Numbered from the stretch's first letter, positions 44,016 to 52,075 are shown. The stretch: DNA of 64,000 nucleotides from an uncultured Clostridia bacterium (GCA_945876755.1 CAMCPM010000002.1:124001-188000), one strand, 5' to 3'. The notes: generated from the letters alone by a model not told the origin. Program-made: numbers and translations.

Positions 44016-44746
44016 ATGTAAATTTCCTTTCTTTTGCCGTTGTTTCGCATAGATTCGTATATTTCCCCGTATTTTGAAAAAGATACGGGATAAATTTTCA
44101 GCCTTGAAAGAATTGCTGCCAGCTCTGCGGGAATTGCACCGGAGGACTTTATTTCCATAAGGCGGTAATTTTCAATACCTACGTCAAGCAGCGAGATATC
44201 TTCGTCTGATGTCAGAGTAAGGTCTTTAAAACGGCTTCGTATATTTTTGTCAAAGGTGACACGCAGTTCGGGGCGGTCTGTGAAATAGTACGCCTGCCTG
44301 TCGTAAGCAAGATAAAGCTTGGGCGATGGGCGGTATTTATTCATAAGATAGTCTATCTCGGAAAATATTTGGCAGTCGCGGTAGCTTTCAAGGCACGGCG
44401 GTCTTATACCGTTAATAACATAATTTTCAGCCTGTTCAAGCGGAATGGTTATCCTGCGCTTGTAAACGATCCCACTGACCTTCTTTTTTATCTCGAAAAA
44501 TACTTTGTCACTGTCAGTGACATTGCCATAGCTTCGTATCCTAAGCTTTTCCTTGTAGGACGGACGGTCAAGAGAATGCTCAATGAAATAAAAATCCTCG
44601 GTATCGAGATAAATATTGCATATGCTGTATTCGCCGTGTGTATCCCGTGAAAGCATATTTCCCGTTTCGGAGATCAGACGTGAATATTTTTCGGCGTCAA
44701 GCAGATATTTGGTTTCATATCTTCTGAAGCTTTGAATAATTTCCAT
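44012..44746 (-). CDS. VTC-domain polyphosphate polymerase-like protein
   Basis: A 244-residue soluble protein of the VTC / CYTH triphosphate tunnel fold. It begins with FRRYETKYLL and has YLDTEDFYFIEHSL, EKLRIRSYG, FEIKKKVSGIVYKRR, RVTFDKNIRSR and LMEIKSSGAIP: the charged residues that line the tunnel in yeast Vtc4. It may polymerise phosphate from ATP, or use another triphosphate. AGAAAGGTC precedes the ATG. It is translationally coupled to DUF4956. Confidence 0.93.
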   Translation of the reverse strand: MEIIQSFRRYETKYLLDAEKYSRLISETGNMLSRDTHGEYSICNIYLDTEDFYFIEHSLDRPSYKEKLRIRSYGNVTDSDKVFFEIKKKVSGIVYKRRITIPLEQAENYVINGIRPPCLESYRDCQIFSEIDYLMNKYRPSPKLYLAYDRQAYYFTDRPELRVTFDKNIRSRFKDLTLTSDEDISLLDVGIENYRLMEIKSSGAIPAELAAILSRLKIYPVSFSKYGEIYESMRNNGKRKEIYI

Positions 44747-44917
44747 ATTTGACCTTTCTGAAAATAATCGGTGATGAAAATTTACTTATATTTTATAATT
44801 ATAACATTATAAACGATTCGATACTGTAAATTAACTGCTAAGATTTTGTAAATAATATGACCCAAGCAGTTTATGTAAAAAAACAAATATATTTTTTAGC
44901 ATATTTTAATAAAATAC

Positions 44918-44946
44918 TTGATTTTTTGCGGAAATTTTGCTAAAAT
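44918..44946 (+). promoter_or_regulatory. Putative sigma-A promoter of the fusion gene
   Basis: TTGATT (44918-44923), 17 nt, TAAAAT (44941-44946), 43 nt before ATG 44990. Confidence 0.55.
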
Positions 44947-44989
44947 AACTTTGTATTGTTTAATTTCAGAAACTGGGAGGAAAATATTA

Positions 44990-47512
44990 ATGAAAATCAG
45001 TTTTTCCACTTTAGCTTGTCCTGATTTTTCGTGGACAGATATTTATTCCATGGCAAAAGACTTGGGCTTTAACGGCATTGAGGTAAGAGGTCTTGGCGAC
45101 GAGATATATTCCGTAAAAGCAAAACCCTTTACCGATGCCAATATTGCTTCTACTATTGAAAAACTCGGCAAGCTCGGACTTGAAATTCCGTGCCTTTCAA
45201 GCGGATGCTGTCTAAAATATGCCGATAAGCACGATGAGATAGTTGAAGAGATCACACAGTATGCCGTACTTGCCAAAAAACTCGGCACTCCCTATATAAG
45301 AATTCTCGCCGACCTTAATCCTGCTCCGGAGGATGAAGTCGACGACAATGCGGTTGCCGCTTTGCTGAAAGAGGTTTCGGTTATTGCAGAAGAGAACAAT
45401 GTTACGCTTCTGGTTGAGTCAAACGGCGTTTATTCCGATACTGCACGTCTGAGAAAGCTCCTTGACAGTGTTGACAGCAAATATGTAGCTGCTCTTTGGG
45501 ATATGCACCACCCCTACCGCTATATGGGTGAAACAGGTGCTCAGACTGTTGAAAACCTCGGCGAATACATAAAGTACATCCACGTCAAGGACTCGGTCAT
45601 TGAGGACGGCAAGCTTGTATATAAAATGATGGGCGAGGGCGACCTGCCTATCCACGAAATGCTTTCTGCTCTTCAGAAAATCGGATACGACGGCTATATC
45701 TCCCTTGAATGGGTAAAGAGATGGTCAAAAAATCTGTATGCCGCAGGTATCGTTTTCCCGCAGTTTGCAAATTATATGAAGCCGTATCTTATCGCAAAGA
45801 AAAGCAAGCTTCAGATAGATGCAAGAGGTACTGGCTATTATCCGTGGCCAAAGGAGCATCTTATCGACGAAACATTCCCCGATGTTCTTGACAGAATATG
45901 CGAGGAGTTCCCAGAACAGTATGCATTCAGATACACCGAGCTTGACTATACAAGAACATACCCCGAATTCCGCGAGGACGTAAGACGCTTTGCCAGAGCG
46001 CTTATTGCAATGGGTGTTAAAAAGGACGACCACGTTGCAATATGGGCAACCAACGTTCCTGCCTGGTATATTACATTCTGGGCGTGTACGACTATCGGCG
46101 CAGTTCTTGTTACCGTAAACACAGCTTATAAAATTCACGAGGCGGAATATCTTCTCCACCAGTCGGATACGCATACTCTCGTTATGATAGACGGCTATAA
46201 GGATTCCGACTATGTGGAAATAATGAAGGAGCTTTGCCCCGAGCTTGCTTCCTGTAAGCCCGGCGAGCTTAATTCCAAAAAGCTTCCTTTCCTGAAAAAT
46301 ATCATTACAACAGACTCAAAGCAGCCGGGCTGCTTCACATGGGACGAGGCAATGGCTCTTGCCGATTCCGTTCCTGAGTCGGAAGTTGACAAAATGCGCT
46401 CAAGGATCAACAAGCACGACGTTGTAAATATGCAGTACACATCGGGTACAACAGGCTTCCCCAAGGGCGTAATGCTTACTCACTACAACGTTGTAAACAA
46501 CGGAAAGGCTATCGGAGACTGTATGGACCTTTCCACAAATGACAAAATGATGATCCAGGTACCTATGTTCCACTGCTTTGGCATGGTTCTTGCAATGACT
46601 GCAAGCGTTACCCACGGCGTAACCATGTCTCCTATCACTGCTTTCTCACCGAGAAAGGGTCTTAAATGTATCGACCAGGAAAAGATCACCGCTTTCCACG
46701 GAGTGCCAACAATGTTTATTGCAATGCTTGGTCACAATGATTTCCAGAAGACAGATTTCTCAAATATGAGAACAGGTATTATGGCAGGCTCACCTTGTCC
46801 GATAAAGACAATGCAGGAAGTTATCGAAAAAATGCATATGCCCGAGATCTGTATCACATACGGACAGACCGAGGCTTCTCCTGCTACAACAATGAGTAAG
46901 ACCACCGACAGCATTGAAACAAGAGTTAATACAGTCGGCGGACCGATTTTCGGCGTTGAATGTAAGATCGTTGACCCCGAAACAGGCGAGGAGCTTGGCG
47001 ACAATATGGACGGCGAGTTCTGCGCAAGAGGCTACAACATTATGAAGGGTTACTACAAGATGCCCGAGGCTACTGCGGCTGCTATTGATGAAGACGGCTG
47101 GCTCCATTCGGGCGACCTTGCAAGACGTACACCTGAGGGTTACTTCAAGATCACAGGCCGTATCAAGGATATGATAATCCGCGGCGGTGAAAATATTTAT
47201 CCTAAGGAGATCGAAGAATTCTTCTACACACATCCTAAGGTCAAGGACGTTCAGGTCATCGGCGTTCCGGACAAGGCTTACGGTGAAGAAATTATGGCTT
47301 GTATAGTGCTCCGGCCTGACACAGAAGCTACTGTTGATGAAATGAAGCAGTATGCTCTTGAAAGACTTGCAAAGCATAAGGTCCCCAAATATATCGCTTT
47401 CGTCGAGGGTTTCCCTATGAATGCGGCAGGAAAGATTCTCAAGTATAAAATGCGTGAGTGGGCAGTTGAGTATCTCGGCTTGCAGGACGCAAGCAAAATA
47501 GTTACTGCATAA
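44990..47512 (+). CDS. Fusion of a TIM-barrel sugar epimerase-like domain with an acyl-CoA ligase
   Basis: The 840-residue protein joins two enzymes. Residues 1 to about 275 form a xylose-isomerase-like / AP-endonuclease 2 TIM barrel with the metal ligands in place: LLVESNG, ALWDMHH, YIHVKDS and YISLEW. After a linker, residues about 300-840 form a complete AMP-dependent acyl-CoA ligase: YTSGTTGFPKG, ITYGQTEASP, DGWLHSGDLA, GRIKDMIIRGGENIYPKEIEEF and the catalytic Lys in AAGKILKYKM. The two parts may act on consecutive steps or the barrel may be regulatory. AACTGGGAGG precedes ATG 44990. Codon use is rather biased, suggesting good expression. It is monocistronic with its own promoter and terminator. 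Sequencing fusion is unlikely since the frame is continuous. Confidence 0.9.
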   Translation: MKISFSTLACPDFSWTDIYSMAKDLGFNGIEVRGLGDEIYSVKAKPFTDANIASTIEKLGKLGLEIPCLSSGCCLKYADKHDEIVEEITQYAVLAKKLGTPYIRILADLNPAPEDEVDDNAVAALLKEVSVIAEENNVTLLVESNGVYSDTARLRKLLDSVDSKYVAALWDMHHPYRYMGETGAQTVENLGEYIKYIHVKDSVIEDGKLVYKMMGEGDLPIHEMLSALQKIGYDGYISLEWVKRWSKNLYAAGIVFPQFANYMKPYLIAKKSKLQIDARGTGYYPWPKEHLIDETFPDVLDRICEEFPEQYAFRYTELDYTRTYPEFREDVRRFARALIAMGVKKDDHVAIWATNVPAWYITFWACTTIGAVLVTVNTAYKIHEAEYLLHQSDTHTLVMIDGYKDSDYVEIMKELCPELASCKPGELNSKKLPFLKNIITTDSKQPGCFTWDEAMALADSVPESEVDKMRSRINKHDVVNMQYTSGTTGFPKGVMLTHYNVVNNGKAIGDCMDLSTNDKMMIQVPMFHCFGMVLAMTASVTHGVTMSPITAFSPRKGLKCIDQEKITAFHGVPTMFIAMLGHNDFQKTDFSNMRTGIMAGSPCPIKTMQEVIEKMHMPEICITYGQTEASPATTMSKTTDSIETRVNTVGGPIFGVECKIVDPETGEELGDNMDGEFCARGYNIMKGYYKMPEATAAAIDEDGWLHSGDLARRTPEGYFKITGRIKDMIIRGGENIYPKEIEEFFYTHPKVKDVQVIGVPDKAYGEEIMACIVLRPDTEATVDEMKQYALERLAKHKVPKYIAFVEGFPMNAAGKILKYKMREWAVEYLGLQDASKIVTA

Positions 47513-47524
47513 TAAATGTTGTAT

Positions 47525-47558
47525 AAAAGGTACTGAAAGTTAATTTCGGTACCTTTTG
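47525..47558 (+). terminator. Terminator after the fusion gene
   Basis: AAAAGGTACTGAAA pairs with TTTCGGTACCTTTT around GTTAA with one G-T, giving a 13-bp stem and terminal T. Confidence 0.9.
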
Positions 47559-47693
47559 TGTATTTTGCCGTAAAGACAAGCATTTTAAACGTTTTTATAT
47601 GTATGCTGCTTGTAAAAGTTACTAAAAAGGTTTGCGCGATATTGTTTTTATTCACAAAGAATAAAAATCTTGTTGGAAATTTTTTAAAATTCC

Positions 47694-47722
47694 TTGACAA
47701 AATCAAATAATAAAGGTACAAT
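47694..47722 (+). promoter_or_regulatory. Sigma-A promoter of the sigma factor gene
   Basis: TTGACA (47694-47699), 17 nt, TACAAT (47717-47722), 66 nt before ATG 47789. Confidence 0.82.
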
Positions 47723-47788
47723 ACTAATTAGTAATAACTGCATATTTGTGCCGTTGTCGTTAAGTCCGTTAAGATTGGTGGGAAGCAA

Positions 47789-48412
47789 ATGAGCCGAATA
47801 GGTTCAGAAATCTATAAATCCGATTTTGATGAGATGAATTTTCTTGATGATAACGAGCTTGTGAAAATTTCCCGGAATGAACGTGAACCCGCTAAGGGCA
47901 GAGTCGCTGTAACGGTGCTGATATCACGTTATCTGCGGCTGGTAAGGAAAAAGGCTTACAGCTTTTCAAACGATTGCGCCGAGCCCGAAGATCTGGCGCA
48001 GGAGGGGCTTTTGGCTTTCCTTAATGCTGTAAATTCATTTGACCCTAACCGCGGAGCGAAATTTTCATCATTTGCAGATGTGTGTGTTACAAACGGTATC
48101 AGATCCGCTGTTGTCAGATTTGGCAGAAATTCCGGGGAGAGTCTTCCGGAGGATTACAGTGAAAAAGCTGATGACGGCTCCATTCCCGAGAATATTTGGG
48201 TGGAAAAGGAGAAAATGTCCGGTATTTACAAGGAAATTGAAACGCTTCTTTCAAAAAAAGAGTGGGAAATTTTCAGAATGTATCTGGGCGGACTTTCATA
48301 TAAGGAAATTTCGGAAAAGCTTGATATTTCGTTAAAATCGGTTGATAATGCGGTTTTCCGTGTCAGGAAAAAGCTGAAAATGCTCTTTCCGAAGGAAAAG
48401 CACATTGATTAA
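47789..48412 (+). CDS. sigH: RNA polymerase sigma factor, SigH (Spo0H)-like
   Basis: A 207-residue sigma-70 family factor with region 2 (LISRYLRLVRKKAYSF, PEDLAQEGLLAFLNAVNSFDP, FSSFADVCVTNGIRSAV) and region 4 (about 145-205; SYKEISEKLDISLKSVDNAVFRVRKKLK). The region 4 sequence KSVDNAVFRVRKKL closely follows the KSIDNALQRVKRKL pattern of Spo0H, which starts sporulation transcription. A divergent acidic segment with SLPEDYSEKADDGS lies between the regions, where Spo0H has its own variable linker. A GGTGGGA site precedes the ATG. It is followed within 5 nt by a tRNA-like sequence and then a zinc-ribbon gene on the same transcript. Confidence 0.82.
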   Translation: MSRIGSEIYKSDFDEMNFLDDNELVKISRNEREPAKGRVAVTVLISRYLRLVRKKAYSFSNDCAEPEDLAQEGLLAFLNAVNSFDPNRGAKFSSFADVCVTNGIRSAVVRFGRNSGESLPEDYSEKADDGSIPENIWVEKEKMSGIYKEIETLLSKKEWEIFRMYLGGLSYKEISEKLDISLKSVDNAVFRVRKKLKMLFPKEKHID

Positions 48413-48415
48413 TAT

Positions 48416-48494
48416 ATGGCCAAGTAGCTTAAAGTCAAGAGCGTTGTTTTTTTCAAAGGCAAAGGTGTCGGTGCGAGTCCGTCCTCAGGTCCAA
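48416..48494 (+). ncRNA. Degenerate tRNA-like sequence downstream of sigH
   Basis: The stretch looks like a tRNA but fails the standard rules. It has a D-arm-like GCTT/GAGC, an anticodon-like arm TGTTT/AGGCA with loop TTTTCAA (TTC in the anticodon place), a five-base variable region, a T-like arm CGG/CCG around TGCGAGT, and ends CCA. The acceptor halves GGCCAAG and CTCAGGT hardly pair, the D loop lacks GG and the T loop has G in place of the second T. It may be a tRNA pseudogene, a tRNA-mimic RNA or a processing element. Confidence 0.35.
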
Positions 48495-48519
48495 ATTTTT
48501 ATAAGCGAGGGAAATCGAA

Positions 48520-48795
48520 ATGTACGAAGACAAGACATTAGTATGCAAAGAATGTGGAAATGAGTTCACCTTCACAGCCGGCGAGCAGGAGTTTTACGCT
48601 GAGAAAGGCTTTGTAAACGAGCCTCAGAGATGTAAGGCTTGCCGCGACGCAAGAAAGAACAGCGCAAAGGCTGAGAGAGAAATGTTTGAAGCAACCTGCG
48701 CTTCCTGCGGCGGAGTTGCAAAGGTTCCTTTCAGACCCAGAGAAGACCGTCCTGTATACTGCAGCGACTGCTTCGCTAAGATGAGAGAGGAATAA
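48520..48795 (+). CDS. Zinc-ribbon domain protein
   Basis: A 91-residue cytoplasmic protein with two zinc-ribbon halves: CKECGNEFTFTAGEQEFYAEKGF with CKAC, and CASCGGVAKVPFRP with CSDC. This architecture is widespread in Firmicutes as a probable zinc-binding or RNA-binding small protein; function is unknown to me. GCGAGGG lies before the ATG. Its codon use is strongly biased, which suggests high expression. It is probably co-transcribed with sigH and the tRNA-like sequence, and a strong terminator follows. Confidence 0.88.
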   Translation: MYEDKTLVCKECGNEFTFTAGEQEFYAEKGFVNEPQRCKACRDARKNSAKAEREMFEATCASCGGVAKVPFRPREDRPVYCSDCFAKMREE

Positions 48796-48810
48796 TTTCC
48801 ATAAAAAACG

Positions 48811-48846
48811 GCGGAACTTGCGTGTATGCGTAAATTCCGCTTTTTT
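48811..48846 (+). terminator. Terminator after the zinc-ribbon gene
   Basis: GCGGAA (48811-48816) and TTCCGC (48835-48840) followed by six T. The inner loop ACTTGCGTGTATGCGT resembles the conserved loop of the palindromic repeat that lies just downstream. Confidence 0.88.
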
Positions 48847-48876
48847 GTACCACTTTGACTATGGTTGAGGAATATT

Positions 48877-48986
48877 TATTATACTAAGAACCAATTAAAA
48901 ACTGTACAAAAAATCGAGCATAATCTTGCGTATATGGATTATGCGAAGATTTTTTGTCTACAGTTTTATTGGTTATTAGTATTATA
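48877..48986. repeat. Palindromic repeat element, copy 2
   Basis: The 96-bp core (48884-48979) has the same length and layout as 5303-5398: outer CTAA/TTAG arms, ACAAAAAATC with GATTTTTTGT, and a central hairpin with loop CTTGCGTATATGG. Pairs 48902/48963, 48921/48941 and 48890/48973 are complementary in both copies with different bases. The outer arms extend to TATTATACTAA and TTAGTATTATA. It also lies between two convergent genes. Confidence 0.85.
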
Positions 48987-48992
48987 CAGCAA

Positions 48993-49024
48993 ACGGGCTG
49001 TTGCACATAATGCAGCAGCCCGTT
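48993..49024 (-). terminator. Strong hairpin downstream of the 99-residue membrane protein gene
   Basis: AACGGGCTGTTGCA and TGCAGCAGCCCGTT pair almost perfectly around CATAA. It lies just after the minus-strand gene stop at 49038. T-run is short, so termination is probable but not certain. Confidence 0.6.
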
Positions 49025-49037
49025 ATATTACGGTATT

Positions 49038-49337
49038 TTATTCAAAAAATATATCGCTGTTGTAATCACCTTTGCCGCATTCTTCACGGATACGCTGAAT
49101 CGTTTCGCTGTCGGCTTTAGCCTTTTGCTCGGCTCGTTTGCCCGAAGCCGAAAGCGTAAAAAGCAGAACAGCTATTCCCGACATGATCAGCAGGTCGCCA
49201 AACTCAAAGCCGAATTTTCCGCTGAGGACCCACATCAGCGCTGTTCCTATACAGAACAGAAGACTGCACACTCTGAGCAGAACTGACGGGCGTTCTTTTG
49301 GCATATAAACAAATCTCGGCTTATCATTATTGCTCAT
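49038..49337 (-). CDS. Small membrane protein, unknown
   Basis: A 99-residue protein with a basic N-terminus (PRFVYMPKERPS), two membrane helices (about 20-40 and 46-65) and a charged C-terminal helix. I do not recognise a family. GGGAGG lies 8 nt before the ATG. It follows the ABC-transporter gene pair's opposite end and may be monocistronic or the last gene after natB-like 49372 with a 34-nt gap, in which case it would be an accessory subunit; the order on the minus strand allows this. Confidence 0.7.
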   Translation of the reverse strand: MSNNDKPRFVYMPKERPSVLLRVCSLLFCIGTALMWVLSGKFGFEFGDLLIMSGIAVLLFTLSASGKRAEQKAKADSETIQRIREECGKGDYNSDIFFE

Positions 49338-49371
49338 ACAGCGCTCCTCCCGAAAACGGTTTTATAATTTG

Positions 49372-50739
49372 TTACTGACTGTCAGCGGCAGTCTTTTTAC
49401 CGCGCTTTTTGGTACTTTTGTCAAGGTTGAATGACATTGTGAAAAGTCTGTCGGTAGTAAAGACCTTGACTGCAAGGAACATGCAAACCGCAAAGAATAT
49501 GATCTGGTAAACCAGCCCTATCCAATAAGTAAGCATATCACCATTCATCAGATTTGTCAAGGCTGTATATGTGTGCGTAAAGGGAATTGCATAAACGATG
49601 AATTTGAATACTGTAGACATTGAATTTACGTCCATAAACATTGTAATGAAAAACGGTATCATTACCGCTATCATAATAGGCATTGTAAGGGTCTGAACTG
49701 ACTTAACGTCGGTAGCCATTGCGCCAAGTATAAGCGAAATCGCAAGACCGATCGCAACCGTAAGGAAAAGTTGTAATGCGAAAAGTACATAGCTTACGGG
49801 AGTAAGAGTCAGTCCCAGCTCTGTCATACCCTGTGAAAGACTTGTTACACCTGCCATTGCCTGTTCGGGAATAGCTTCGGACGCAGTGCTTGAGATTTCA
49901 TTTACAGCGCTGCCCATCATTCCCATCATATAGAATGCAAAACCTACACCCATAAATGCTGCATTGAGAAGTGCCGAAATTACTGCTGCAACCATTTTTG
50001 CTCCGAGAACGTTCAGTCTTGAAACGGGAGCGGAAAGCAGGGTTTCAAGGGTCTTGTCGATTTTTTCGGTAGATATGGCTGTCATTATCATCTGCGAAGC
50101 CATAAGCAGCAGAATGAAAATTACCATAGGCGCTATCATCGACTGCATCATTGTTACCGCGCTGAGCGCCGAAGCGGATATCTGCGAGGTCTTTCCGTTG
50201 AGAGTTGTGTACTCCACAAGCTGCATAGGTTCACGAATAAGCTTAATATCATCGTCATTCAGACCGTAATTTTTCAGCAGTACCTCGTCAGTGCAGACGC
50301 TTTCAATCGTACTGATAACATCGGAAGCCGAAATTGTACTCATTGATGAGGTCATACCGCCGTTCTGCATCTTGCTGACAAACTTGATCTGTGCAGGCTC
50401 TTTCTTGTCAATAATACTTTCGCCGTAGCCCTGCGGAATAATTACCACATTTTTTATATCAAGACGTTCAAGTTCCGTGGCATAATCATCGCTTTGAAGT
50501 TCAACATATTTGAGTTCTGTCCCCTTTGAAGCAGCAACCTTTTCAAGCATATCCTTTGTAAAGTCACTGTCGTCCTGATTGCAGAGGGTTATCGTTGAGG
50601 TGTCAAAGCCCTCAGCCATAGCGCCGCCTACGACCTGACCCATAACGATCAGAAGCACCATAGTGAATACCATACTGATGATTGCCTGCTTTGTGAGAAG
50701 CTCACGAAGCTCCTTTTTAAGAAGATTACCGAACTTCAT
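49372..50739 (-). CDS. ABC-2 type permease (NatB-like)
   Basis: A 455-residue membrane protein with one helix near the N-terminus, a large extracellular domain (about 40-180) and five or six helices in the second half. This is the NatB / YhaP layout of ABC-2 exporters, which export sodium, drugs or antimicrobial peptides. ALSAVTMMQSMIAPMVIFILLLMASQMIMTAISTEKIDKTLETLLSAPV-type segments, containing EK(I)DKTLE, are typical. It overlaps the ATPase gene by 14 nt. GAAAGGGTGG precedes the ATG. Confidence 0.9.
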   Translation of the reverse strand: MKFGNLLKKELRELLTKQAIISMVFTMVLLIVMGQVVGGAMAEGFDTSTITLCNQDDSDFTKDMLEKVAASKGTELKYVELQSDDYATELERLDIKNVVIIPQGYGESIIDKKEPAQIKFVSKMQNGGMTSSMSTISASDVISTIESVCTDEVLLKNYGLNDDDIKLIREPMQLVEYTTLNGKTSQISASALSAVTMMQSMIAPMVIFILLLMASQMIMTAISTEKIDKTLETLLSAPVSRLNVLGAKMVAAVISALLNAAFMGVGFAFYMMGMMGSAVNEISSTASEAIPEQAMAGVTSLSQGMTELGLTLTPVSYVLFALQLFLTVAIGLAISLILGAMATDVKSVQTLTMPIMIAVMIPFFITMFMDVNSMSTVFKFIVYAIPFTHTYTALTNLMNGDMLTYWIGLVYQIIFFAVCMFLAVKVFTTDRLFTMSFNLDKSTKKRGKKTAADSQ

Positions 50740-51472
50740 GGTTCTTCACCACCCTTTCAAATACTTCTTCGAGGTTAGCCGCCTCGTATCTTTCTTTAAG
50801 TTCGTCTATTTTTCCCACGACCATAAGCTTGCCGCCTGTGATAATTCCCACACGGTCGGAAACATATTCTATCTCAAGCATATTGTGCGACGAAAGAAGG
50901 AACGCCATATTCTGCTCCTTGGCAAGAGCCTTTATCATCTTTCTGATTTCGAGAGCGTTGATAACATCAAGTCCAGATGTAGCTTCGTCCATAATTGCCA
51001 GCTTAGGCTCGGTCATTACCGCACGGGCAAGCAGAAGCTTTCTTATCATACCTCTTGAATAACCGCCTATTTTTTCTTCAAGACGGTCGCCAAGTCCGCA
51101 GATAGCCTTGCCTCGTTCAACGTATTTATCAAGGGTCTCCTTGTCTTTTGCGAAGAGTCCCGCCATAAAATTCAGATAATTGATACCCGTCATAGTTTTA
51201 TAAGCGCCTGCCTCGTCGGGAAGATAGGTAATGCTTTCACGCACTTTGTCAGGCTCCTTGATAATACTGTGACCTGCAACAAGAGCGTCGCCTGATGTAG
51301 CCTGAATAAGTGTTGATATCATACGGATCGTAGTTGTTTTACCTGCGCCGTTCGGACCGATAAGCGCAAAAATTTCCCCCTCGTTTACGCTGAAGCTTAC
51401 ATCGTCAACGGCAAAGTTTTCTTTCTTGGGGTACTTTTTTGAAAGTCCCTGAACCTCAAGAACAGCTGCCAT
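50726..51472 (-). CDS. ABC transporter ATPase (NatA-like)
   Basis: A 248-residue ATPase with Walker A GPNGAGKTT, a Q-loop replaced by the segment YLPDEAGAY, signature YSRGMIRKLLLARA (LSGGQ reads YSRGM), Walker B KLAIMDEATSGLD and the H-loop SSHNM. It powers the ABC-2 permease encoded next with overlap. The signature is divergent but the same in many NatA proteins. The gene is driven by a promoter with a perfect 13-bp palindromic operator over the start region. Confidence 0.93.
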   Translation of the reverse strand: MAAVLEVQGLSKKYPKKENFAVDDVSFSVNEGEIFALIGPNGAGKTTTIRMISTLIQATSGDALVAGHSIIKEPDKVRESITYLPDEAGAYKTMTGINYLNFMAGLFAKDKETLDKYVERGKAICGLGDRLEEKIGGYSRGMIRKLLLARAVMTEPKLAIMDEATSGLDVINALEIRKMIKALAKEQNMAFLLSSHNMLEIEYVSDRVGIITGGKLMVVGKIDELKERYEAANLEEVFERVVKNHEVR

Positions 51473-51492
51473 AATATAACCACCCTTTCATA

Positions 51493-51547
51493 TATCATTG
51501 TATTAAGGAACTAATACAATGATACTACATAATTTATTTTTTGTCAA
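51493..51547 (-). promoter_or_regulatory. Promoter and perfect palindromic operator of the NatAB operon
   Basis: On the minus strand TTGACA (51542-51547), 17 nt, TATCAT (51519-51524). The inverted repeat TATCATTGTATTA (51493-51505) and TAATACAATGATA (51512-51524), separated by AGGAAC, has 13 matching bases per arm. It covers the -10 and transcription start, as a repressor site would. No regulator gene adjoins. Confidence 0.85.
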
Positions 51548-51593
51548 TTAGCTATACTGTACAATAAATCGTCTGTATTTTATATTAAATATA

Positions 51594-52073
51594 TTAATAT
51601 TTCCGTGTGTAATAAAATTGAAAAGCAGTACGTACAAAAACAATAAAGAAAATAATAGCAATAAGCGTATACAATACAGTCATTGAGAAGAATGAAGCCA
51701 CGACCGAAGCAACCGCCAGCGCCATTATTGTTACGCTGAAGCTTGACGACGCAGTCTTTTGAATTATCAAAGCCGTGCGTTCATCGGTTTCTTTTATGTA
51801 CATTGCCTTCAGCTTTTTCTCATTTTTAAGTGCAGCGGCGCAGAAAATAGCCTTGATAACCGCAAATCCGACTATTGCCGAGCAGAAGCCGGTGCGGAAT
51901 CCCGAGGTAAAATCTCCTTCTTCTGCGGCACCCGAAATGCTTGACGGAAGAACTGTACCCAAGGCATTGGTCATATCGAGAAAAGCAAACACCCCATACA
52001 AAATCGCCGACAAAACTGCCGTGATAATATATCCTGTCATTCTTGTTTTAAGTTGCTTTCTGAACTTTTCCAT
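51594..52073 (-). CDS. Membrane protein of unknown function in the XRE operon
   Basis: A 159-residue protein with four membrane helices (about 15-33, 60-82, 110-130, 133-152) and a charged connecting loop reading MYIKETDERTALI. A similar ETDER loop is common in small membrane proteins encoded after XRE regulators in Firmicutes; I am not certain of the DUF number. ATG 52073 lies 9 nt after AAAGGA. It starts 2 nt after the stop of a 52-residue frame and is the third gene after the regulator. Confidence 0.8.
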   Translation of the reverse strand: MEKFRKQLKTRMTGYIITAVLSAILYGVFAFLDMTNALGTVLPSSISGAAEEGDFTSGFRTGFCSAIVGFAVIKAIFCAAALKNEKKLKAMYIKETDERTALIIQKTASSSFSVTIMALAVASVVASFFSMTVLYTLIAIIFFIVFVRTAFQFYYTRKY

Positions 52074-52075
52074 AA

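Noticed and set aside
47789..48412. ECF-type sigma factor as an alternative for the sigH call
   Set aside because: The C-terminal KSVDNAVFRVRKKL segment and the SFADVC region fit Spo0H, and no anti-sigma gene adjoins.
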